Below are positions 9,221-18,590 of a stretch of DNA of 49,680 nt, piece after piece; within the stretch, counting starts at the first letter, position 1; every line of letters starts with the position of its first letter. Made by a program: the position numbers and the translations under genes. The notes under the pieces were generated by a model. It saw only the letters and a program-made list of their open reading frames with translations, made no database searches and was not told the DNA's origin. The DNA is from Candidatus Eremiobacterota bacterium. GTDB lineage: Bacteria; Vulcanimicrobiota; Vulcanimicrobiia; Vulcanimicrobiales; Vulcanimicrobiaceae. The DNA is taken from the NCBI GenBank assembly GCA_019235885.1, contig JAFAKB010000085.1, positions 1-49,680 of the forward strand, given 5' to 3'.

Positions 9221-11308
9221 ATGGCGGCGCCCTTGGTTGAGGTCAAGATCGAGGAAGGCATCGCCGAACCCGAGGCGGACCGTGAGCCGGAGGAGGTCGC
9301 CGCGCTGGCCGAGGCCTACCATGTCGATCGCGCGTTCGCCCCGGCGGCCGCGGCGTGGTCCGCTCTCGCCTCGATGGAGTACGAGCCGCAGGAGTCCGCG
9401 CTGAAGGCGGCGATCTCTTGGCTCGCGCTCGGCGAGATCGAGGAGGGCGTGCGCTGGCTCCGGCGGGCGCGCCGCAGCGGTACGCCGCCGGGCGACCTGC
9501 TCTACGTGATCGCGCAGCAGCAGTGGGCGACCGGCCGCCTCAAGCGCGCGCTGCGAACGCTCGAGCTTGCACGCCGTCTCGCCGGCCGGGCCGGTCCGGA
9601 GACGACCCTGCTCGGGGTGTATGCGCACCGCTTGCACGATCGCGACCGTGCCGGCCGGCTCTTCGCGGAAGCCGCCGCGGCCGGCGACGCATGCGCGCTC
9701 GCAAACTCGGTGAGCCTGGCGGGAGACGCCGCCGCTCCCGAAGTGGCGCTCAGCGCGCTGGCGCGGGCCGCAACCGGCGAACCGCAACGGTTCGAACCGT
9801 ACGTCCTCGCCGCGCGGCTCGCGCGAACCTGCGGCTCGCTCGGCCCGCCGGCGCTGTTCCTTGCCCGCGCGAGGCTGCGGCGCGACGGCGTCGTTCCGCT
9901 CGCGCCGCGCCGGCCGGCCGCGGAGACGGAGCTCGCCGTGCGCGTGCGCGGATTCGTTTCTCCGGACGGGATCCGCGCTTCGGTCGTTTGGCGCGCGGGC
10001 GATAGGACGCCGCTGCCCGAGCGGTTTCGATTGAATCGTGGTTTTCGCGAGGTGCGCGTCTTCGGTGCGGCCGTCGAACCGGCGGGGCACGATCCGCGCG
10101 GCGAGGCGGCGATCTATGCGGTGCCCGCATCAGCCGGCGGCGGCGCTCGCGAGGTCACGATCGAGATCGACGGCGTTCCGCTGCCGCCGGGTGCGCGCTT
10201 CTCGGCGGAGGAGGTCGAGCTGGACGCGATCGCCGAGTGGCTCCCAGCCCCCGAGCCGCCGGTGCGCATTCGCTGGGACGTCGAACTGACGGCGCCGCCG
10301 GCGATGACGCTCGCGACGTCGGTTCATCCGGCGGGCGTCACTGCCATCGCCATGCGCCGCCCGGCGACGCTGGAGCTTGGCGAGCTGCGCATCGTCGGGC
10401 GCCGTCCGGCTGCTGAGCTCCGGCTCTCCGCCCAGCTCGTCGCGCGCGGGCTGGCCGAGTGGCGCGCATTGCTTCCCGGCGTCGTGCAGCCGGCGGCGAC
10501 GGTCGCCGTCGTAGACCGTCCGCGCTCGCAGTTCTGCTATGCGCGAGCGGGCCTGGTGCGGGTGACGAACGGGGCGTTGAACGGACGGTCCGCGGCGCAG
10601 CTCGTTCACAAGGCGAGCCATCTTCTGTGGGGCAACGAGGTTCGGTTCGCCGACGATGCGCGCTGGCTGGCGGAGTCACTCGCCGACTACGGGATGCACC
10701 TCGCCTGCGAGAGCGGCGCACTGCCTGACTACCGCCGGCAAACGCTCGCCGCGCTGAGAACGCTGGACGGCGGCACGTTGTGCGCGACGGGGCTGGCGAC
10801 GCTGGCGGCGATCCGGAACAAGCCGGCGGCGTTTCGGCTGCGCGCGAAGGGCGGCTTCGTCATCGCCGCCCTGCGCGCGGCGATGGGCGAAGACGCGTTC
10901 CGCGCGCTGCTGTACGCGGTTGCCGCTGCCGGGCGGCGCGAGCCGGTCGACTCGTACCTTTTTTTTGCGCTCGCATCGCGCAAGAACGGCGCATCCCTCA
11001 ACTGGTTCGCTCGGCAGTGGGTGTACGAATCGTGCGAGCTGATCCTGGCCGCCCACGAGCCGGTAGCGGTCTCCTCGGAAGACGGCCGCTGGCAACTCTC
11101 GTTTCGGGCAGCTTGCGAGGGCGTCGCGGTTCCCGGTGCACCGGTGTGCTATCTCGTGTCGCTCGCCGGCGGCGCGGCGGTGCGGCTGAACGTCGACCTC
11201 AACCTCGGCGCACGGCAGGTCACCTGCACGCTCGGCGAGCGCCCCGTCTCGATTCACCCCGATCCCGATGCGTGCTGGTACGCATCCACTTCAATCTGCG
11301 CGATATAG
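9221..11308 (+). CDS. TPR protein fused to an inactivated M1-like peptidase domain
   Basis: The first ~230 of 695 residues are alanine-rich helical repeats of TPR type, which suggests protein binding. Residues ~235-610 are homologous to the peptidase at 5464-6687, but the zinc motif reads HKASH (463-467) instead of HEAGH. Both histidines and the distal glutamate (E485) are kept while the catalytic glutamate is a lysine, so hydrolysis is not expected. A C-terminal beta domain of about 85 residues follows. It lies 10 bases after the first radical SAM gene and probably acts as scaffold or substrate-recognition subunit, possibly pairing with the active peptidase. Confidence 0.75.
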   Translation: MAAPLVEVKIEEGIAEPEADREPEEVAALAEAYHVDRAFAPAAAAWSALASMEYEPQESALKAAISWLALGEIEEGVRWLRRARRSGTPPGDLLYVIAQQQWATGRLKRALRTLELARRLAGRAGPETTLLGVYAHRLHDRDRAGRLFAEAAAAGDACALANSVSLAGDAAAPEVALSALARAATGEPQRFEPYVLAARLARTCGSLGPPALFLARARLRRDGVVPLAPRRPAAETELAVRVRGFVSPDGIRASVVWRAGDRTPLPERFRLNRGFREVRVFGAAVEPAGHDPRGEAAIYAVPASAGGGAREVTIEIDGVPLPPGARFSAEEVELDAIAEWLPAPEPPVRIRWDVELTAPPAMTLATSVHPAGVTAIAMRRPATLELGELRIVGRRPAAELRLSAQLVARGLAEWRALLPGVVQPAATVAVVDRPRSQFCYARAGLVRVTNGALNGRSAAQLVHKASHLLWGNEVRFADDARWLAESLADYGMHLACESGALPDYRRQTLAALRTLDGGTLCATGLATLAAIRNKPAAFRLRAKGGFVIAALRAAMGEDAFRALLYAVAAAGRREPVDSYLFFALASRKNGASLNWFARQWVYESCELILAAHEPVAVSSEDGRWQLSFRAACEGVAVPGAPVCYLVSLAGGAAVRLNVDLNLGARQVTCTLGERPVSIHPDPDACWYASTSICAI

Positions 11309-11318
11309 GTATCTTCGA

Positions 11319-12839
11319 ATGGACTTCACCGACCGCCAGGTCTTGCTCATCGCTCCCGAGATCATCAACCTTCGCTCGATGCCGTGCGTCGGACTGGGCT
11401 ACATCGGCGCGTATCTCAAGCAGCAGGGCCGCAACGTGCGCATCGTCGACGCGCAGTTCACGAAGGAAGATCCACTGCCGGTCTTGGCCGCCGCCGAGCC
11501 GACGCTGGTCGCGATCGGAGTCGACTCGCGCACCATCTTTCGCGGCCTGAGGATCGCCCGCTGGGCGAAGCGCTTCGGGCACGTCACCCTGCTCGGCGGC
11601 CTCCACGTCTCGCTGATCAAGGAGCAGATCCTCGATTGGGACGAGGTCGATTACGGCATCGTCGGCGACGGCGAGATATCGACGAACCAGTTACTCGAAG
11701 CGCTGGAAGGCCGGCGCGCGCTCTCCGAGGTCTCCGGGCTGGTGTACCGGCAACCCGACGGCACGCGGGCGCGGAACCTCAACAAGACCGAAGAGCTGCC
11801 GCTGGACGACCTGCCCTTCCCGGATTATCGCCTGGCCGGCATCGATCATTTCCCGCTCTATCCGCTGGTCACGTCGCGCGACTGCCCGTACAAGTGCACC
11901 TACTGCACGGTGGGGAACATCTCGCACGGACGCTTTCGCTCCCGTTCGGCGGAGAGCTGCGTTCGCGAGCTGCTGCTCGCCAAAGAACGCTACAACGTTC
12001 GCGGCTTCCTCGTCGTCGACGAGAACTTCGCAGTCATCAAGGGCCGAGCCTACGAGTTCTTGGAGCTGTTGAACAAGTACCGCGTCGGTCTGCCGTGGAC
12101 GTCGTTCGAGGGGATTCGCGCCGACGCGCTCAACGACGACTTCTTGACGCTGCTCAAAGCGTCGGACTGCCGCTGGATCAACTTCGGGATCGAAAGCGCG
12201 GAGAACGCCGTTCTCAAGACCGTGCTCAAGGGGTCCAAGTTCGAGACGGTCGAGCGCGCGGTGCGCAAATCGCGCGAGTACAAGTTCAAGGTCGGCGGCT
12301 TCCTGATCGTCGGGCTGCCGGAGAGCAGCTTCGAGCACGACATGAGAACGGTCGACTGGGTCACGAAACACCTCGACCGGGCGCAGTTCTGGATGTCGAT
12401 TCCGTACTACGGGACGAAGCTTCACGAGTGGGTGAAGCAGAACGCACGGCTGCTCCGCCCGCCGGTCGGCGACAACCTCGTCAACTCGCTGAGCACGATG
12501 CCGTACTACGACACGCCGAACTATCCGGCGCGCCAGGTGAAGCGCGCTCACGTCGTGGCCTCGTTCCGGACCGGACTGTCCTATTTCTTCGAGCAGATGG
12601 ACAAGGAGGCGCTGAACGCGCCGCGCGAGCGGCACCGCCGCGACGTCTACCAGCGGCGTCTGGTCCAGTTCGCGGTACGGTGGGACCCCTCGTGGCTGCC
12701 GAACATCACGCGCGGGCGGCGGCTTCCGGACGCGATCGATCCGGTTCACGCGGCGATGCACGCGGGGCAGCAGGACGAACCGCTGCCGCGCGATCTGCAA
12801 TCGCCCTACAGCACGCCGGTCGGTGCCGCCGCGTCATGA
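11319..12839 (+). CDS. B12-binding-type radical SAM enzyme
   Basis: The 506-aa protein has an N-terminal cobalamin-binding-like Rossmann region (residues 1-130, including VGLGYIGAYLKQQG and TLLGGLHVSLI). The radical SAM motif CPYKCTYC lies at 189-196, then a barrel with GIESAENAVLKTVLKG. This BchE/class B architecture usually methylates unreactive carbons or rearranges rings. No DxHxxG box is obvious, so cobalamin may be bound base-off or not at all. It starts 10 bases after the pseudopeptidase gene and overlaps the methyltransferase by 4 bases (ATGA), which fixes it in the operon. Methylation of the peptide is inferred. Confidence 0.85.
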   Translation: MDFTDRQVLLIAPEIINLRSMPCVGLGYIGAYLKQQGRNVRIVDAQFTKEDPLPVLAAAEPTLVAIGVDSRTIFRGLRIARWAKRFGHVTLLGGLHVSLIKEQILDWDEVDYGIVGDGEISTNQLLEALEGRRALSEVSGLVYRQPDGTRARNLNKTEELPLDDLPFPDYRLAGIDHFPLYPLVTSRDCPYKCTYCTVGNISHGRFRSRSAESCVRELLLAKERYNVRGFLVVDENFAVIKGRAYEFLELLNKYRVGLPWTSFEGIRADALNDDFLTLLKASDCRWINFGIESAENAVLKTVLKGSKFETVERAVRKSREYKFKVGGFLIVGLPESSFEHDMRTVDWVTKHLDRAQFWMSIPYYGTKLHEWVKQNARLLRPPVGDNLVNSLSTMPYYDTPNYPARQVKRAHVVASFRTGLSYFFEQMDKEALNAPRERHRRDVYQRRLVQFAVRWDPSWLPNITRGRRLPDAIDPVHAAMHAGQQDEPLPRDLQSPYSTPVGAAAS

Positions 12840-13747
12840 GCAACGTCTTGGCACTCCGGATTCACGCGGCGATGCTCGCCGACGACGTGCGCAACCGGCA
12901 GCTCGCGCGCGCGATTGCGAACGTCGTCCGGCCGGGCGACGTCGTCGTGGACGTCGGCGCGGGGAGCGGGTTGCTCTCGATGCTCGCGGCCCGCGCCGGC
13001 GCCCGCAAGGTGTACGCGCTGGAGGGGAGCAGGTTCGCCGGCGTGGCACGGGCGCTCATCGAGCGGAACGGCCTTTCCGGCGTGATCGAGGTACTGCAGA
13101 CCTCCTCGTTCGACTTCGTTCCGCCCGAACCGGCGGACGTCGTCCTGTGCGAAACGCTGGGGTTCGCCGTTTTCGACGAGCGCTTCCGCCAGAACGTCTG
13201 CGACGCCCGAGACCGCATGCTCCGGCCCGGCGGCGCGCTGCTTCCGCGCGCCGTGTCGGTGCAGGCGGCGCCGGTCGTGGCGCCGCCGGAGGCGAGCGCG
13301 ATCGCGCGCCTCGACGAGATCCTCGGATTCGACTTCGGGCCGTTGGCGGACGCGGTCCGCCGCCTGCACCGGCGCTCGTACGTGCGGCCGGCTTGCGAGC
13401 TCGCCGCAAGCCGGACGGTGCTGCGCGAAGACTGCGCCACGATGCAGTTCGCGCAGGCGCTGCGAACGCTCACCGAGTTCACCGTCGCGACCGGTGGAGA
13501 GCTCGGAGGTTTCGCGATGTGGTTCGACGCCGATCTCGGCGGCGGGATCACGATGAGCAGCCGGTCGCCCGAACCCGAGAACCACTGGGGACAGGCGTTT
13601 CTACCATTGCGGGAATCGGTTCGGGTGCATGCCGGCGACGTGGCGACGCTCTCGCTCGCGATCGTCGACTCGCTGGACCAGTTCACGCTCCGCTGGGACA
13701 GCACGGTGCGCCCGTATGCGACCATCGCGGAAGCGAGCGTCGCATGA
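12836..13747 (+). CDS. PRMT-like SAM-dependent methyltransferase
   Basis: The 303-aa class I methyltransferase has the SAM-binding motif VVDVGAGSGLLSMLAARAG (residues 37-55) and an acidic residue after the next strand (ALEGS). The order of later motifs is that of protein arginine methyltransferases: the double-E loop region is VLCETLGFAVFDE and the THW loop is NHWGQAFLPL. PRMT-like enzymes are uncommon in bacteria. Both ends overlap neighbours by 4 bases (ATGA). It probably methylates a side chain of the operon's peptide, perhaps the arginine of CGCRY; whether it keeps arginine specificity is unknown. Confidence 0.8.
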   Translation: MSNVLALRIHAAMLADDVRNRQLARAIANVVRPGDVVVDVGAGSGLLSMLAARAGARKVYALEGSRFAGVARALIERNGLSGVIEVLQTSSFDFVPPEPADVVLCETLGFAVFDERFRQNVCDARDRMLRPGGALLPRAVSVQAAPVVAPPEASAIARLDEILGFDFGPLADAVRRLHRRSYVRPACELAASRTVLREDCATMQFAQALRTLTEFTVATGGELGGFAMWFDADLGGGITMSSRSPEPENHWGQAFLPLRESVRVHAGDVATLSLAIVDSLDQFTLRWDSTVRPYATIAEASVA

Positions 13748-15360
13748 AGCTTGCGACACCCGATTACATCACCAAAGAGGCGCGCCGGCGCGCTCCGTAT
13801 CAGAGCTTGGACTCCGCCCGGCTCTCCGAGCCGCGGCTCGAGCTGATCCACCGACGGCTGCAGGCCCTGCTCCGCGTCGTCCAGCTCGAATCAAACGGTG
13901 CGCCGATCGAGATCGACGGCTTCCGACTGCGCAACCCCGCCGACTGGCAGACCCGCCTGCCGTCGGCGATGAGCGAGCTCTGGCACATCTCCACCGCGTG
14001 CAACATGCGGTGTCCGTTCTGCTACGAAGAGGGCGATCCGCCGGGTGTCTCGGTCTTGAACGAGCCCGCCGAGATGGCCACGCTAGAAGAGATCGAGACG
14101 AGACTGCGCTACCGGAACGCGCGTGCGAAAACCGGGGTCTTTCAGCCGCTCACGTACATCAATGAGATCTTCTGCAACCCGTCGGCGATGGAGATCATCG
14201 AACGCCTCCGGCAGGAAAGTCCCGACGAGGTGCTCACCTTCGTCACGAACGGGACGTACCTCACCGAGCCGGTCGTGGCGCGCCTGGCGAAGCTGCGGCC
14301 GATCTTCTTCAACTTCTCGGTCAACAGCGCCGATCCGGAGATCCGCCGGCGCATCCTCCGCGATCAGAACCCGTCGGTGGCGATCGACGCGCTGCGTTTG
14401 CTGCGTGAGTACGAGATCCCGTACGTCGGGAGCTTGGTGTGCTGGCCGACGATTCCGTGGTCGGACATCAAGAACACCGTCCGCGTCCTCGACGCCGAAG
14501 GCTGCGCCGTCGTTCGCTACTCGCTCAGCGCGTACAGCAAGCATCTCAAGGGACGCCGTTTCGATCGCAAGGAGTTCTGGTCGCAGGGCCTCGCGGTCGC
14601 GCTGCAGCTGATGGACGAGGTCGACACGCCGATCAAGGTCGAGCCGTATCACTACATGGATCCGACCAACGAACCGAACCTCGCGGGCGTCATCAAGGGC
14701 TCACCGGCGGCGCGAAGCGGGTTGCGGACGCGCGACCGGATCGAGGCGATCGACGGCGTCGGGGTGCCGACGGTGAACCACGCGCTGAGCCAGCTCGCGA
14801 AGCATGCACGGCAGTCGCGGCCGATCTCCGTCCGCTACCGGCGCCATAGCGACGGCGCGGTGGCGGAGGCGACGCTCGACCGAACCGCGGCGGCCGACGC
14901 ATACCCGTTCGGGGCGATGCGCGAGCTCAAGGGATTCGAATGGGGGCTCGTGCTGGTCGACAACTTGCGGTTCAGCTATTTCGTCGACGTGCGGAACGCC
15001 ATCGAGGAACACGGCGCACGCGACGTGCTGATCTGCTCCTCGGAGCTGATGAAGCCGGTGGTCGAACAGATGATCGCCGACGCGGGGGTCTTCGACGGCT
15101 GCCGACTGTTCGTCGAAGTTCCCGAGAACCGCCATTTCGGCGGCACCGTCGTCTTGGGCGATCTCCTCACGGTCTCCGACTACGTCGCGTTCATCGCCGA
15201 GTTCACCGCGAAACAGCCGGTGGATCTGGTTGTCATCCCGTCCTCGCCGTTCACGCTGGGCGGCTGGAAACGCGATTTGGCCGGCGTCCCGTTCACCGAG
15301 ATCGAGCGGCGGAGCGGGACGCCGGTCGCGCTTATCGAGTGCAAACCGCTGCAAGGGTAA
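13744..15360 (+). CDS. Radical SAM protein with PDZ and DUF512-like domains (copy 2)
   Basis: The 538-aa protein is a paralogue of the enzyme at 7480 with the same domain order: shared N-terminal domain (PRLELIHRRLQALLRVV...IEIDGFRLRN), radical SAM motif CNMRCPFC at residues 86-93, a PDZ domain near 310-395 (VIKGSPAARSGLRTRDRIEAIDG), and a DUF512-like end (VEVPENRHFGGTVVLGDLLTV). The two copies keep the same FxxNPxA, FVTNG and REYEIP segments, so the substrates are probably related. The ATG at 13744 overlaps the methyltransferase stop as ATGA. Two non-identical copies suggest two successive modifications or a heterodimer. Confidence 0.85.
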   Translation: MKLATPDYITKEARRRAPYQSLDSARLSEPRLELIHRRLQALLRVVQLESNGAPIEIDGFRLRNPADWQTRLPSAMSELWHISTACNMRCPFCYEEGDPPGVSVLNEPAEMATLEEIETRLRYRNARAKTGVFQPLTYINEIFCNPSAMEIIERLRQESPDEVLTFVTNGTYLTEPVVARLAKLRPIFFNFSVNSADPEIRRRILRDQNPSVAIDALRLLREYEIPYVGSLVCWPTIPWSDIKNTVRVLDAEGCAVVRYSLSAYSKHLKGRRFDRKEFWSQGLAVALQLMDEVDTPIKVEPYHYMDPTNEPNLAGVIKGSPAARSGLRTRDRIEAIDGVGVPTVNHALSQLAKHARQSRPISVRYRRHSDGAVAEATLDRTAAADAYPFGAMRELKGFEWGLVLVDNLRFSYFVDVRNAIEEHGARDVLICSSELMKPVVEQMIADAGVFDGCRLFVEVPENRHFGGTVVLGDLLTVSDYVAFIAEFTAKQPVDLVVIPSSPFTLGGWKRDLAGVPFTEIERRSGTPVALIECKPLQG

Positions 15361-15367
15361 CGCTCCA

Positions 15368-16756
15368 ATGCTCAAGCTAAGCCAATTCAGCGTCGTCCAC
15401 AACCTTGCCGAGCGCGGCCTGGCCACTCACAACCTCGTCTTCAACACGCGGACTTCGAAGAGCTTGGTCGTGACGAGCGAGGTGTGGGAAACACTGGTGG
15501 CGTCGTTCGGCGCCCCGGCCGAAGCTCGGGCGGAGCTGCGCGCGCCGATCGAACGGCTCGTCGAGCTCGGCATCGCCGTGCGGGACGACACCGACGAAAG
15601 AGCGGCGTACGGCGCCGGCTTCGACGCGCAGCGTTTTCACCCGAAGCAGGTCTTCCCGATCTTCGCCGTGACGACGGCGTGCAACATCGGCTGTACGTAC
15701 TGCTACGAAGCCGGCGTGCTCGGCAAGACGATGACGCCCAAGGTGATCGACGGGATCGCGCGCTGGGTGGAGGAGCGGATGGTCGTCGACGGGATCCGCA
15801 CCATCGTGCCGCTGCTGTTCGGCGGCGAGCCGCTGCTCTATCCGAAGCTGCTGTACGTGCTCATGGACCGCGTCAACGAGGTCGTGGCGCGATACGGCGG
15901 TTTCTGCCAGTACACCGCCTCGTCGAACGGGATGCGGATGACCGACGAGCTCGCGGCCGCGCTCGCGCAACGCGGCTTGGTGCAGATCCAGATCTCGCTC
16001 GACGGGCCCAAGTGCGTCCACGACGAGCGCCGGATCGGGAAGCGCGGCGAGCCCTCGTTCGACCAAGCGCTGCGGGGGATCCGCAGCGCTGCGACTGCGA
16101 TTCGGACGGTCACCGTGAAGGTGAACTTCGATCGCCACAACCGCGGCGCGATCGCGCAGCTCTTCGACGACCTGGTCGCAGAGGGACTCGCCGGGCGCAT
16201 CAAGGTCAAGCTGGAAGCGGTCGCCTTTCAGGCTCCGGATTCCAAAACGGTGCATCCTCGCGACGTCGTCATCCCGCCGGAGTCCGAAGAGATGGCGAAC
16301 GCGTACACCGAGCTGATCCTCGAAGCCAAGGCGCGCGGGATCGCGGTGGAGCGCGACACGGCGCACACCACGCCCTGCATGATGTCCTCGCACCACGGCG
16401 TCGCGATCGGGCCCGACGGCAGCATCGTGAAATGCATCAGCCTCGTCGGCCGCTCCGAGTTCGCGGTCGGGAACGTCCTCGACACGGCGCAGTACGACTC
16501 GGAGAGCTACGCCAGCCAGATGAACGTGCTCAAGCGGCTGGACGAGTGCTTCGAGGAGCGATGCCCGTACGTTCCCGTCTGCGCCGGCGGCTGCACCTAT
16601 GAGTCCGTGGTGCGAACGGGCCGCTACGACCTTCGTTTTTGCACCAAGCCGAATTTGCGGCTGTTCCACTTCCAGCGCCAGTTGATGCGGCACGAGAAAG
16701 AGCTGGTTGCGCTCGGCATGCGCCCCCTGGCAGCCCGCGAGGTGAGCGCAACGTAG
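15368..16756 (+). CDS. Radical SAM/SPASM peptide maturase
   Basis: The 462-aa protein has an N-terminal region of about 95 residues typical of SPASM maturases (FSVVHNLAERGLATHNLVFNTRTSKSLVV). The radical SAM motif CNIGCTYC is at 105-112, with a GGEPLLYP motif after it. The C-terminal SPASM segment holds a cysteine series that binds extra Fe-S clusters (CISLVG..., CFEERCPYVPVCAGGC). Known relatives form thioether, C-C or epimerised products in peptides. The start is 7 bases after the preceding stop, and the stop overlaps the MFS start by one base. Confidence 0.9.
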   Translation: MLKLSQFSVVHNLAERGLATHNLVFNTRTSKSLVVTSEVWETLVASFGAPAEARAELRAPIERLVELGIAVRDDTDERAAYGAGFDAQRFHPKQVFPIFAVTTACNIGCTYCYEAGVLGKTMTPKVIDGIARWVEERMVVDGIRTIVPLLFGGEPLLYPKLLYVLMDRVNEVVARYGGFCQYTASSNGMRMTDELAAALAQRGLVQIQISLDGPKCVHDERRIGKRGEPSFDQALRGIRSAATAIRTVTVKVNFDRHNRGAIAQLFDDLVAEGLAGRIKVKLEAVAFQAPDSKTVHPRDVVIPPESEEMANAYTELILEAKARGIAVERDTAHTTPCMMSSHHGVAIGPDGSIVKCISLVGRSEFAVGNVLDTAQYDSESYASQMNVLKRLDECFEERCPYVPVCAGGCTYESVVRTGRYDLRFCTKPNLRLFHFQRQLMRHEKELVALGMRPLAAREVSAT

Positions 16757-18009
16757 TGCTCATTCCCTCATCGCCGCGCTGGAGACGACTCTTCTCGGCA
16801 TACGTCGCCTCGACGTTCGGCGATCAGTTCACGAGGATCGCGCTGCTGCCGAAGGTCGGTGGTTTGGGCGGTTCGCTCGTGTGGCTCGTGGCGGTCGCGC
16901 TCGCTCAAACCGCGCCGGTCATGATCATCGCGCCGATCGCCGGCTATCTGAGCGACCGCGGGCACCAGCGCCGGTACCTGATCGCGGCGGACCTCTCGCG
17001 CGCCGGAATCCTGGTCGCGCTGGCGTTCATCCAATCGCTGCCGATCGTCGCGGTCGGCGCTGCCGCCATCGCGACGTTCACGGCGCTGTTCCGGCCGATC
17101 GAGGCGGCGCTGGAGGCGGATCTGCTCGCCGAGGACGAGCTGACGCGCGCCAATGCCGCGCGGGTCGCGGCGAATCAAACGCTCTCCATCGCGGGACCGG
17201 CGCTGGCGGGGCTGCTGCTCATCTGGCTCTCGCCCTCGAAGGCGCTGCTCATCGACGCGCTGTCGTTCCTGATTTCGGCGGTCGTCATCGCCGGGCTGCC
17301 GGCCGACGTCGTGCGGGCCGCCCCGGCCGGAACGCCGGCGGCGTCGTTGGGCGGCAGCATGCGTGAAGGCTTCGCCTACATCGCCGGACGCGTCGATCTG
17401 CGCACGCTGTTCGCCGTTCTCGCGATCACCATGGCCTTGCTCGGGATGCAGAACCCGCTCTTCTACGGGTACGTGCAGCAGTCGCTCCGCGGCGACGGGC
17501 CCGTTTACGGCCTGCTCATCTCGGCCTTGGGCGTCGGAGGGCTGCTGGCGAGCCTGGTGGTGCTGGGCCGGCCCGCCAAGATGTCGGTCACCGTGCTGCT
17601 CGCGACGCTGTGCTTCGACGGCGTCGCGCTGCTCGCGTTCTCCTTCTCGCGCAACGTGATCTTGAGCACCGTCCTCATGGTGGCGCTGGGAGCGATCGGT
17701 TCGGTCTTTGCGATCGCCGTGCGAACATACTTGCAGACGTACACCGCACCGCGCGTCAGAGGCCGCGTCCTCGGGACGTTCCTTTCCCTGCAGGCCCCCA
17801 TCGAAGCGGTCTCGCTGACCGTCGGCTTGTTCCTGGCCGGACTCTTCCCCGCGTGGCTCATGCTGCGGGGCGGAGCGGTGTGCGAGATCGCCGCCGCGGT
17901 CGCCGCGCTCATCGTCATGTACTATTTCGGCCGCGATCGAACGCAGCTCGCCGCCGGGTTCACGCCGTCGGAAGGAGGGATTGGAGAGACATGGACAGAG
18001 CTCGCATAG
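16756..18009 (+). CDS. MFS exporter
   Basis: This 417-aa membrane protein shows about twelve hydrophobic segments and an N-terminal cytoplasmic signature, APIAGYLSDRGHQRR, between helices 2 and 3. It resembles EntS-like MFS_3 exporters. GTG at 16756 shares a base with the SPASM gene stop (TAGTG); a longer frame upstream would run into that gene. The last 19 bases overlap the NifU-like gene. Export of the finished product is the natural reading of the context. Confidence 0.85.
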   Translation: MLIPSSPRWRRLFSAYVASTFGDQFTRIALLPKVGGLGGSLVWLVAVALAQTAPVMIIAPIAGYLSDRGHQRRYLIAADLSRAGILVALAFIQSLPIVAVGAAAIATFTALFRPIEAALEADLLAEDELTRANAARVAANQTLSIAGPALAGLLLIWLSPSKALLIDALSFLISAVVIAGLPADVVRAAPAGTPAASLGGSMREGFAYIAGRVDLRTLFAVLAITMALLGMQNPLFYGYVQQSLRGDGPVYGLLISALGVGGLLASLVVLGRPAKMSVTVLLATLCFDGVALLAFSFSRNVILSTVLMVALGAIGSVFAIAVRTYLQTYTAPRVRGRVLGTFLSLQAPIEAVSLTVGLFLAGLFPAWLMLRGGAVCEIAAAVAALIVMYYFGRDRTQLAAGFTPSEGGIGETWTELA

Positions 18010-18590
18010 AAGCGCTCGTCGCCGACGGGCGGCTGAGCTCGCGCGACATCGACGCGATCATGGTCGGCGCGGGTTATCTGAGCTACGATCTCGTCGAGGA
18101 CTATCTGGCGGCGAAGGAGGCGACGGCGGACGGGAGCGGCGCCGCCGCGCCGCGCGAGATTCCGAGCACGACGATCAGCCTGCTCGCAGAAGAGATCACC
18201 GAGCGCATCTGCGGGTGCCAAGTGCACGACGGCGGCCAAACCACGCTGCTCAGCGCGGACCGGCACGAGGTCGAGATGGAAGTCGGCGGCGCGTGCGTTC
18301 ATTGCCCGCAGATCCTGTACACGATCGACGTGCTTCAGCGCGCGATCAAGTTTCGCGATCCGAGCGTCACGTCGGTCTCCGTTCAAGGCGTTCGGCTGCA
18401 CGAGCGGGTCGAGCTTCCGGAGAACCGGCAGTACACGCTGGCGCTATTCATGAAGACGTTCGGGCTCACGTTTCGCGACATCGACGACGCGCTGCTTCGC
18501 AAAGGACGCCTCACGGACGAGGACATGCACCGCTTGGCGTCGGTGAAGCAGACGTTGATGGCGGCTCGGCATGCAGCACAGCCAGAATGA
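17991..18590 (+). CDS. NifU C-terminal-like Fe-S carrier protein
   Basis: Residues ~62-132 of this 199-aa protein match the NifU/Nfu scaffold fold: LAEEITERICGCQVHDGG, VEMEVGGACVHCPQIL with the cluster-binding C102-x2-C105, and DPSVTSVSVQGV. Flanking helical segments on both sides contain related RDIDAIM and RDIDDAL motifs, unlike housekeeping Nfu proteins. The ATG at 17991 has GGAGAG directly upstream and overlaps the MFS gene by 19 bases. A dedicated carrier feeding clusters to the four radical SAM enzymes is plausible; a sulfur-transfer role for YcaO/TfuA is the alternative. Confidence 0.75.
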   Translation: MDRARIEALVADGRLSSRDIDAIMVGAGYLSYDLVEDYLAAKEATADGSGAAAPREIPSTTISLLAEEITERICGCQVHDGGQTTLLSADRHEVEMEVGGACVHCPQILYTIDVLQRAIKFRDPSVTSVSVQGVRLHERVELPENRQYTLALFMKTFGLTFRDIDDALLRKGRLTDEDMHRLASVKQTLMAARHAAQPE

